This document shows positions 53,701 to 62,674 of a stretch of DNA of 64,000 nucleotides, one piece after another; the stretch's first letter is position 1, and the number at the start of each line of letters is the position of its first letter. This DNA is from Chlorops oryzae (lineage: Eukaryota > Arthropoda > Insecta > Diptera > Chloropidae), in contig CM035807.1 in assembly GCA_020466095.1 (NCBI GenBank), forward strand, positions 50,000,752-50,064,751. The letters run 5' to 3'. Position numbers and translations under genes: made by a program. The notes under the pieces were generated by a model. It did no database searches, had not been told where the DNA came from, and worked only from the letters and a program-made list of their open reading frames with translations.

Positions 53701-55233
53701 GCCACCCGCAAATCCTTTTAGCGTACCATCACACTGCGTGAGTACACCCATATCCTTCGTTGCGACTGATTTCCGTACCAACGATCGCGTACTTCCAGAG
53801 TCCACCAGAGCCTGATAACAATTCTCATTTATTTTGATTTCCTTAAAAATTCTGAGATCCTGTTTGCTTTCTCGCACCGCATCACATTGGTCTTGCTCGC
53901 TTTTATGCCCACTCGCATTGTTTGGCTTCCTTTTCTTCGGCTTAGGACAGTTTCGGGCAATATGGCCCTTTTCCCGACAGTTAAAACACAGTGGTCCACT
54001 GATCTTGTCATTCCGAGTATCGTCAACCTGAGCTTTCCCAGCTTTAGTTCCACCGTCACCTGGGCCTGTGTTAATGGGTTTATTCCCTCCTTCGTAGAGA
54101 TTTTTCATCACCTTAAGCAAATCAGGGCGTTTCCGGAATTGCAATGCCGACAATGTTCTCTTCAAACTGTAGTCGTTGATCCCTTCAATTATGTACTTAA
54201 TAATCGCATCGTCATGTAGTTGTCCCTTTCAGCCAATTGCAAGCATACGGAAATAATATTCGCTCATGGTTTCGCCTTTTTCCTTTTTCGTCTTCATCAG
54301 TTCCATATGCGAGTCTGCTGAATTCTCAATGGCCGGGAAGTCATCTAAAAATTTCATAACAAATAAGTCCCAATTGACAAAAATTTGTTGACCATCCATC
54401 CATGCAAATGCACTTCCCTTTAGATTGTTTTTCACGGCAAGCAGCAAGATGTCATCGTTCCACTGATAAACACGTCTCAGCTGATCGATTCGTTCGACAA
54501 ATTGTGTTGAAGTTAATCCCCCTTTACACGGATCAAACGTTGGCAATGCGTCTGCAACTTCACGTACGCTCATACGCATCGAGTTCGCGCTAGCCTGCGC
54601 TCCACACATTGGCTCCGAATGACGTTGCGGTGAACATACACACTGGTGTGAAGTAGTCGTTTGATTATGTTGTGCCATTCCAGTATGTGTTTGCGGCAAC
54701 TGGAAAGTTCGATGCAACACACTTGTCGGCGGAATATACGGCGAATTCATGTATGGTGGTTGACAAACAATCGGTACGGGTACCTGGTTCACAACATGCG
54801 GTGCTTCAATAAGTGTTGCCATACGTGATGTCTGTTGGGCCTGCGATGTCGTCATACGTAGTGTTGTCGTATTCACACTCGTTGTAAAACAATTCAATGT
54901 CGGCTGGCTTACTGTTTCAAAATGGCGATCTGGACTGCCGGCAACTTGAACATTAGTACGGGTGACCGTTTCCTCCATTTGGCGAATTAACGTCTGCACC
55001 AAACGCGTGAGGTTACACACCTCCTCCTGAAGCTTTCCCACGTCACCTTCATCTTGTCCTCCTCCTGCTGCCTCCAATCCCAACGAGATAAATTCTTCTC
55101 GATCTTCCATTTCAGTGGATTCCTTCACGCCTGCATCCACCAGTCTAGCGATTAACTCCAATTTCGATCCCGACGTTTTCAACTTTAAGTCACGCCATTT
55201 CTCTTTGAGTACTGGAATTGTATATTTTTCCAT
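50713..55233 (-). pseudogene. gypsy Gag-Pol, one in-frame stop and altered catalytic residues
   Basis: One frame from the ATG at 55233 (MEKYTIPVLKEK) to about 50713, broken only by TGA at 54229-54231 within the capsid region. Gag has a SAP-like N-terminus (TSGSKLELIARLVDAG), a capsid (FVERIDQLRRVYQWNDDILL) and one knuckle CFNCREKGHIARNC. The protease has ALVDSGST. RT: the first Asp block reads TTLNLMSGYYQI (Asp to Asn, codon 53092-53094), and the second reads YVDEVIIAS (second Asp to Glu, 52900-52902). RNase H has HTDASSNGLAA. Integrase has HHCC (HDEAGHVGVDA ... CIECNYY), MDHLGPF, TDRGTAYTS, and NGLADRVNQ where Glu is expected (GAT, 51358-51360). The C-terminal tail is acidic. Reading is otherwise open for about 1500 codons. 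Confidence 0.88.
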
Positions 55234-55269
55234 TACGTGGCGGACGTTCACATCCCTGCTTCTGACTTT

Positions 55270-55432
55270 TGTCACTCAAAAGAATATGCGATTTACAAAA
55301 ACGGTTTGTTAAAGTTAAAACAAATATAAAAAATGGGACTTGGAGGAAACGACGTTATTCGCCCCACGCTATCAATCGACTGACTTCTTTTTCTCCTTCT
55401 TCGTTTTCTCTAGGTACTCGGTACTAGTGACA
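55270..55432 (-). repeat. gypsy mdg3-like 5' LTR
   Basis: 163 bp. The gag frame is open back into its last bases, but the first ATG is at 55233, outside it. Followed on the right by the CTAT target duplication. Confidence 0.92.
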
Positions 55433-55436
55433 CTAT

Positions 55437-55724
55437 TCAGTGATCGCCAGTCGAGTTTTTCTGTGAAAAAAATTTTTTTCACGCGAGAATAAATAAAATA
55501 AAAACATATTTGGCACCAAAATGAAGTAAATTCTATAAGCATTACTAAAAAAATTAAATAAACGAGATAGACAAAAATTTAACATGCAAAAACGGTCCCT
55601 AAAATCCAAAAAGTTGTAAATATTAGATTTTTCCATCTTAATCGCCCCTAATATTTAATTAAAAAACCCAAGTTATCTTAAAAATTTGTCGTGTTACTTA
55701 TTATACACTTTTAAAAATTGATGG
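55437..55724. other. AT-rich spacer, nothing recognised
   Basis: Short AT-rich stretch between the mdg3-like gypsy and the tandem LTR array. No gene or boundary repeats. Confidence 0.5.
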
Positions 55725-56381
55725 TGTTGTGAATATTAGGGGATTGTATCAGTCTGGCTCCTCCAGACTAATACCCAGACCTAATTATCCTTTTTAAACA
55801 ATACTCCAGACACAGAGAATTCATTTAAGTCCTTTTATTAATTTACTTATTATTTTAATTACAATGTTTGGGTCCTACTCTAGCTCCTAATTGACTTGAA
55901 GGACTTCCCTAATTCCCTGTCTAACACTTAAGTCTACGCTCCGCTGTCGTGGCCCTTGGGTGAGTACGTGCACCGGAGTTGAGACTTTGAACACTGAATC
56001 AAGAGTCCCCTTGTCGATGTTGATTCTTCCCTTTTATAAGGAGAAAGTGCTTAGGCTGCACTCTCTCGCCAAATCTGGAACACTTCCGCAATGACGAACT
56101 GCTGTTGTGTAATCGCTTATTGCCCAATTTCGCTTTTCTCCATAACTTCGTATAATAGCTGGTGCTGACGTAGTCGTTGTTCTCATTACCGCTGACCTAC
56201 TTCTGCGTTCCAGTTTTAGTTCTGCTTTGGTGACGATATTGTGTCATTGTCTTCGATCGTTGCATTTCTTTTGTTTGCTTCTGTCTGTTATTCGCTGTTC
56301 TTGCGAAAACGATTGGCTCTTTCTATCGATCAGTTCACGCTAGGTAGTACAGTGAGTAATCGTATGTTGTAACTCACAACA
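55725..56381 (-). repeat. LTR 1 of the tandem array
   Basis: 657 bp, TGTTGTGAATATTAGGGG...GTAACTCACAACA on the plus strand. Same family as the solo LTR at 24302-24945. The preceding four bases are ATGG. The matching target duplication would lie beyond the window. Confidence 0.93.
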
Positions 56382-56395
56382 TCCCTCCCCCTTTT
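56382..56395 (-). promoter_or_regulatory. polypurine tract of unit 1
   Basis: Plus-strand TCCCTCCCCCTTTT directly beside the LTR. On the minus strand this is an A/G-only tract ending at the LTR edge, the plus-strand priming site of an LTR element. The same tract is at 62675-62688 in unit 2. Confidence 0.85.
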
Positions 56396-58300
56396 GAAGA
56401 AGTCGCGTTTATCGTGACGGAATTAACCCTCAGAGCATTGAGGTGTTATTCGTGCTCTCAAGACGATATTTCTTAATTATGCCTTGGTGTTGTTTTTGAG
56501 TACTTCTCTCGACTGCATACGCGATTATGGATCATTGACTTCAATTGAAAAGCTTGTTGTTGCTACTCCCAAAAACCGCTGATGCAGCAAATATCATTCG
56601 ACCTTGTAAAAAAATTCAGCTTTGGGAATTGTGGTTACCTGATGTATACGTGTATATTGTGGTTTTCCATCGACCAGTAGCTCGTGAGTCTATATTGACT
56701 GCCAACTCTCCCCCTTTTAACGGAGTCGCGAGCATCGTGATTGTGAAATATTTTTGCCGAACACATTGCTGTTTTAATACGAGACATTAGGACGGCTGCG
56801 TTTTATAAGATGTACTGATTTCAATTGTTGTTTGGTGCCGGAAGTTGTTGCTGGGCAATTGAGACGGTTGTCTCATGATGCTTCTTTGTTGTTATGTTGA
56901 TGGGCCATGTTTATGTATACCAGAGCGGATACCGGAGTTTTACTTAAAAATATTCTTTTTATGGAAAATATATTCCGTTTTTGTTCGACCTTTGGAATTA
57001 ATTCCTCTTTTGTAGAAATACTACACGTTGTTTTCGAGCTTAAGGTTGACCTTAAACTCGAAAAAAACGTGTAGTATTTCTACAAAAGAGGAATTAAAAA
57101 TATTAGTCATTCTAATTTATAAAATACAATTTTTTGCTTACGAATTAACTGTCTTAAAACCAAAATTTTAGAACATCATTCTTTGCTAACGAATTTACTG
57201 TCTTAAACCAAGAAGACTTTCTTTAACTAATTATACAATATTGTAGAACACAATTTTTTGCTTAAAATCAAAATTGTAGAACATTATTGTGAATCGTGAA
57301 CATAATTGTTTTGAAATTTATATATTTTTTTTGCTCCGTTCTAATATATATAGTGATTTATTTGTTGTTCTCAAAATTTTATACAGCCATAGGCAAATAT
57401 TACAATTATTGAGTGTTTATTATAATTTTTATTATTTTTTTTTAAATTCTCAACTTAGACATTCATTAATATTCTTATTGAATTGATATTTTTGTTTTTT
57501 TTTTTTTTTGTTTGTTTTATGTGTGTATATTTTCAATGTATGTTTTCAATTTGCATTTTTTTCTTTTGTCTCTCTTTTTTTTTTTTTTTTTTTTTTTTGT
57601 CTTTTAATTTATGCTTTTGACTTTTCAATCTCTTTGTAGGTACTTTTTTTTTTTTTTTTACTCTTTATTTTTATACAAATTTAGTTCTAATCCATTTTTT
57701 CAAATTTAGTATAAGGTATCTTTTTAACTATTATTTTCTCCATTTCTTTTTATTTATTAAAAAAAAATTTTATTTTTATCTTTCTAAAATGGTTTAGTGT
57801 TTTGAATATGCCAAAAATACCTATATTTATAAGGTATTGCCTTCTATGTACTTTTTCTTGAATATATACAGATATTTAGTAAATCTCTGTATATACTTTT
57901 TAATACTTACCAATTTTTTCCTGTTTTTGTTGTTATTCTTCCTTCTCGTTCTTCTGGTCGGGCCAGTTTTATTTCCACCAAGTACATCTTGTGCCTAAGC
58001 TTGTCTTAAAAAAATATTTAAAAAAACACAAATTACGGTTCTCGAGTCCCTACTGCATTCTCATTTTTTTTTTTGATTTTATTTTCTGCTAATAATGCTT
58101 TCGATTTCGAAGATCTTAGTTCAATTGAAACGTATACCGGGGCTTGTTCAAAATAATCGTGACTGTGAGACTTCAAAATAGTTTTCGAGATATCTGGCTT
58201 TTATATGTTTCGATAGGGCATTCTTATTTATAGATCGCCTTAAGCGATGTTAAAAAGAAATTCCTAGTCATAATTAAATTTAAAAACAGTAGGACCTCAC
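56396..58300 (-). other. long non-coding 3' part of the pol-less element
   Basis: About 1.9 kb without recognisable protein. It holds a ~100-bp palindrome (56998-57097) and several T-runs of 10-20 bases (57490-57660). An 81-codon open frame (56545-56790) is conserved in unit 2 simply because the units are near-identical; I do not call it a gene. Where an autonomous element would have pol, this family has this stretch and the unknown frames to its right. Confidence 0.6.
56998..57097. repeat. ~100-bp near-perfect palindrome
   Basis: Arms of 49 bases (56998-57046 and 57049-57097) pair with two mismatches around a 2-base centre (TG). It is repeated in unit 2 at 63291-63390 with one more mismatch. 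It lies near the 3' end of the element's RNA, where it could fold into a long hairpin. Confidence 0.95.
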
Positions 58301-58346
58301 TTAACGTGATAAAAATCTTTGTTTTTCAAATTTTTTACAGAACTCT

Positions 58347-59500
58347 TTACGGCACTTTAAAATTGTACGCAAATGTTTTGTTTAACGGATTCATTTTTAA
58401 AGTTGAAATTTGGCTATCGCTCCAATTTGATTTTATGTTACGGTTCACGCCATCCCATTTAAAAATATTTTGTATGAGCGCAAATGTTTTTAAAAAACTC
58501 GTATAGACTGCTTTCCTTGTATCAAAGAATTTTTTTAATATTTCTCTAATTATAATTGGATTATTTAAAATAACTGACATGTTACTGAAATCTAATTTTT
58601 TAATTAAATTTATCGTCTCATGATATTTTACTCTTTCTTTATTTTCCTGCGAGGTTAAAGCTGGTACCTTTATTGCGGAATTGTGTAGCCTACTCAGTGG
58701 GTTGTCTTTGAAAATTTCCTTTGAATTTTCTTCTTTAACTGACACATCATCTTTTATGTTCATTAAATTACCATAACGATTTCTATCAACTTCCTCCTCG
58801 AGTTTATAATCTTCTTCACTACCTGACTCTCTATTTACTTCAACCTCTGTGCTGTTAAAAATAGGTACAACTCCTTTTCTGCCAATATTTTTAGGCGATT
58901 TGCTATCAAATCTGGCATATTTCCCTCTTTATGTTCTCCTTTATCTCGTAACAATTTTTTGGCACAAGTTGCTACTACTCTTGCTTCATTAGCTTGGACC
59001 GTGACTGTCTCTGCACTACAAATCCCATCGCTAAAATTGGAAACCAGAATTGGTAGTGATGCAACTTGTCTATCATTGGTGTAGAAAGATATATCTTTAC
59101 TGATATTATTTATTATTAACTGCTCTCTAGGCATATCTTTGCCTAAAAAATTCTCCTTTTGCCTCTTTTCTGATTTCTGGTATTGTATAACTAACTTTTC
59201 TTCTGCAATATCTTCTTGAGATTCGGTTTCTAATACTGAATCTTCACTTTCGATAAAATGCACAACGATTTTGTCATTAAAACGGACCTTCTTTTTCCCG
59301 AGACTATTATTATTAAACAAATTTTCATTTTTTCTCACTATATTGCTTGTCTTTCTGCAAATATCTTGTTCATTTAAGTCATCGAGGAACATTTCATTCA
59401 TATCTAATTCCTTTAAATCTGTTGGTTTCTCTTTATATTTTCCTTCTTTTTCGTTATTCTTTCTTAAATTTTCCTTATTATGAACTAGGTATGGCCTTTG
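58347..59500 (-). pseudogene. unrecognised coding-like region downstream of gag
   Basis: Two consecutive frames, 59401-58835 (188 codons) and 58763-58347 (138 codons), joined by a frameshift near 58860 with readable text between (VPIFNSTEVEVN, then an acidic stretch). The first is charged (KKKVRFNDKIVVHFIESEDS, KLVIQYQKSEKRQKENF) and includes ASLPILVSNFSDGICSAETV. The second is helical and charged (INLIKKLDFSNMSVILNNPI). I see no DSG/DTG protease motif, RT or integrase block. It may be an accessory protein or a degenerate protease-linker region. Function unknown. Confidence 0.45.
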
Positions 59501-59529
59501 AACTTTGAACTTTACTGTAGCATTCCGGT

Positions 59530-61486
59530 CTACTGGCCTTGACCGGGCCGCTGGGCGTTTCCCTGACTACTATCTCCTTGCTGGTGCTTACAAAATATTG
59601 CTGTATGCCCAAATTGAGAGCATTTGTAGCACTGTATATCAGTGCGACTATTTTCAGGGAAATCCTTTATGAAACTATTCGACCCACTATGTGGTGAAAA
59701 TTGATGATTGTACGAGTGGTTATGATTAAAATTTTTTGTCGTGTTTTGAATTTCGTCTCTTCTAAACGGTGCTCTATTCAGGAGCTGAATTTCTTGCATA
59801 TTAAAATTATCTTGCCTTCTTTTACAAAATTTGTTACTTTCGTGGCCATTTGTTTGACATATATTGCAAAATAGATTCCTAAGCCTGCCAAAAAAATTAC
59901 TATCTACATGGCCTCTTCTTCCACAATAAGTGCAAGTTTGTGCATCCGAGCGTGTGTTCTTGCTATCGCTTAAATTGCATTTTCTGCTATATTGGTGCCC
60001 ATATTCAGCACAAAACTCGCAGTAAGGGGTATTCCTTCTCTGCTGGCATATGTCCCAAGTATGCCCTACTATCTTGCAAAAAGAACAAATGATTGGCTAA
60101 GGGGATGCGGGGAGGCATTGACTCACAAAATGGTTGGAACTAGATTTTATATTATATTCAATGTGAAGATATTCAGACTCTTCTGCCAATTTGATAAAAT
60201 CAGAAATCGGCCTATCCTTATTTGTTTCGAGTCTAATTTGCATATAGGTATCTCTAATACCAAAAATGAACTTGTTTGTGGCCAGTTTTCTATATTCGTT
60301 TAGTGCGGATACTGCTTCTGTGGAATTCCACGACTTATTGATAATCTCTTCTGCCTCATTCAATAAAAACTCCAATTTTCCCCCAAATGCTGACGCTCTC
60401 TCGGTATCCTGTTGCGCTGCTCCTGCTATTTCTGATCTAATCGTTTCGAGACTTCTACGCTTTAAGAACTCCCTTTTTATTATATCACAAACCTCATCCA
60501 GGCTATTTATTGTCCGCTGATTAATTTTTACATACGCTACGCCAGATAGTCTATTTTTTATGCATTTAATAATGTCCCTTATATCGCTACCATTTACTAA
60601 GCTTTTCAATAATTCTATTCCTGTTACAAATTTGTCCACTTCCAGGCTTAATTCTGGATTATTTGATCCTGAGAAGTAAGGCACAAGGCGAGTTACCTTT
60701 TTCATTAGCTCATCTACTTGTCCTGGATTATTCATTGTCATTCTTACTGAAGGCAAACTGCTCGCAACAAAGGGTTCAGATTGAAAATTAGGCGTGTCAC
60801 TGTAAGGTTCAATTATTTTTATAGAAGGATTTGTCTTTGACACCGTCACCGGTGTAATGTTATTTTGGGTTGTGGCTGTGCTTGTGAACGCAACAGGTGT
60901 AGATTCAATATTTACTGTATTTGTACTTGTCGTTCTTATTTTTCGTGTCGGATTTGGAGTCGGAGAAGTGGCACAGACTGTCCTTAAGTTGTTCTTCAAT
61001 TTTTTAACTTCTTGTTTCAAATAACTTACTTCTTCTTCACTTGCTTTCAGACTTGCTCTATCCTGCTCGATCACCTCTGCTGTTTCTTTTCCTACAGACC
61101 GTTTTAAAATTTTCCCTGAGAGTGTCGTTCTGCTCCTCCGATACTTTAATTAAATTATCCTTTTCTTCAATTTGCTTTCTTAACTTCTTACAGTTTCTGT
61201 CAAGGAGTGTTAAAGTTTCTTCTAATTTTTTAACTTTATCTTTTGATACCTGACTTAAAGGACCTACTGTATCCTTTAGTTTGTTAATGAGGAAACTCGC
61301 TTCTTCAAGCTTTGTAAATTGGCCTAACACGGCTTGATCTTTAATTAGTTGCGAGATTTCCTTATTCAAATTTACCTCCTTTACTAATTCATACGTATCT
61401 GCTACAATTGATTTCGCATCTATTTCTGACTGATGTAAAGTCTGTCTAATTTTTTCTAATTCCTGTTTCATAGCAAATTTTCTCAA
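59530..61486 (-). pseudogene. Gag with coiled coil and several CCHC knuckles
   Basis: The N-terminal part (61486-61058) is strongly coiled-coil (LEEASFLINKLKDTVGPLSQ, VKKLEETLTLLDRNCKKLRK). An A-run frameshift near 61105 leads to 61074-60097: a Thr/Pro-rich linker, then a gypsy-type capsid (RLVPYFSGSNNPELSLEVDK, IKCIKNRLSGVAYVKI, FLLNEAEEIINKSWNST). A TAG at 60097-60099 interrupts the frame, which continues with Cys-His units CSFCKIVGHTWDIC, CEFCAEYGHQYSRKC, CTYCGRRGHVDSNF (last Cys missing), CNICQTNGHESNKFC and CYKCSQFGHTAIFC, ending GQGQ at about 59530. Five knuckles in a row is more than the one or two I expect in gypsy Gag. Confidence 0.75.
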
Positions 61487-61995
61487 AAATTTTAAATATG
61501 TTAGTTAAATATGTTAGTTAAAAATCTGTACTCACCATTTTCATTCTTCTGTTTGCTAACATTTTTTTTTTTCAATGTATTCCCTCGTCAGCGATGAATC
61601 TGCTACCGTTGATTTTATTTCTTATTTTTATTTATTTATTATTTTTTTTTTTTATGCTTTTGGACTCATGAATCTCACTGTTCCGTTCTTCAAAAAATAA
61701 TTACATACAAAATTTTTTTTTTACGGAATAAAAATTTTTCTCAAAGGAGTACCGGCAGAGCACGATCAAACGTTACTCCTGGATACCTACTTCGATTTAT
61801 CTACCGCATACGCCTGCGCCGCTAGACACATGAATTTTAGAGCTTCGTTCACCCATGTCTGATTTTGTCAGGTTTTAAAACCAAAAAAGGTTCCGCTTCA
61901 CTCAACTCTTATTTTCATATGCCACACCGCACAAACGCATTAGGATAGTTTCTTAAGAATTCTTATCCTTGATTCGAATCCAACCGAAAGTCGGT

Positions 61996-62013
61996 CGAAT
62001 ACCGGCTGCGCCA
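61996..62013 (-). promoter_or_regulatory. primer-binding site of unit 1
   Basis: The minus strand reads TGGCGCAGCCGGTATTCG, four bases inside the 5' LTR (62018). It strongly resembles the TGGCGCAG... primer site of 17.6/297-type gypsy elements. Confidence 0.85.
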
Positions 62014-62017
62014 AAAA

Positions 62018-62674
62018 TGTTGTGAATATTAGGGGAATGTATCAGTCTGGCTCCTCCAGACTAATACCCAGACCTAATTATCCTTTTTAAACAATACTCC
62101 AGACACAGAGAATTCATTTAAGTCCTTTTATTAATTTACTTATTATTTTAATTACAATGTTTGGGTCCTACTCTAGCTTCTAATTGACTTGAAGGACTTC
62201 CCTAATTCCCCGTCTAACACTTAAGTCTACGCTCCGCTGTCGTGGCCCTTGGGTGAGTACGTGCACCGGAGTTGAGACTTTGAACACTGAATCAAGAGTC
62301 CCCTTGTCGATGTTGATTCTTCCCTTTTATAAGGAGAAAGTGCTTAGGCTGCACTCTCTCGCCAAATCTGGAACACTTCCGCAATGACGAACTGCTGTTG
62401 TGTAATCGCTTATTGCCCAATTTCGCTTTTCTCCATAACTTCGTATAATAGCTGGTGCTGACGTAGTCGTTGTTCTCATTACCGCTGACCTACTTCTGCG
62501 TTCCAGTTTTAGTTCTGCTTTGGTGACGATATTGTCTCATTGTCTTCGATCGTTGCATTTCTTTTGTTTGCTTCTGTCTGTTATTCGCTGTTCTTGCGAA
62601 AACGATTGGCTCTTTCTATCGATCAGTTCACGCTAGGTAGTACAGTGAGTAATCGTATGTTGTAACTCACAACA
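62018..62674 (-). repeat. LTR 2, shared by units 1 and 2
   Basis: 657 bp, 5' LTR of unit 1 and, at the same time, 3' LTR of unit 2. It differs from LTR 1 at about four noted positions, for example near 62034, 62180, 62210 and 62534. Confidence 0.93.

Larger units (their letters stand above)
50573..55432 (-). mobile_element. full-length Ty3/gypsy element (mdg3-like) with 163-bp LTRs
   Basis: A 4860-bp element on the minus strand. LTRs at 50573-50735 (3') and 55270-55432 (5') are each 163 bp, start TGTCACT and end TGACA. They differ at about seven positions (about 4%), so the insertion is not recent. A 4-bp target duplication, CTAT, lies at 50569-50572 and 55433-55436. The interior is almost wholly one gag-pol frame. 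I did not find a convincing TGG-starting primer site just inside the 5' LTR, which is odd. RT style and the FLGLTGFFRKFVPKYA block suggest the mdg3/mag side of the family. Confidence 0.93.
55725..62674 (-). mobile_element. pol-less gypsy-type LTR element, unit 1 of a tandem array
   Basis: Two 657-bp LTRs (55725-56381, 62018-62674) differing at only a few bases enclose a 5.6-kb interior. Minus orientation is shown by an 18-nt primer-binding site (TGGCGCAGCCGGTATTCG on the minus strand, 61996-62013) beside the right LTR and a polypurine tract (AAAAGGGGGAGGGA on the minus strand, about 56382-56395) beside the left LTR. Gag is present. I see no protease, RT, RNase H or integrase anywhere in the interior. 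The sequence right of 62674 repeats the interior 3' end, so a second unit shares the middle LTR. A non-autonomous, gag-bearing element is the simplest reading. Confidence 0.88.

Noticed and set aside
56545..56790. 81-codon open frame, present again at 62838-63083
   Set aside because: Conservation is explained by the near-identical tandem units. No start context or domain, and it is on the strand opposite to the element's genes.
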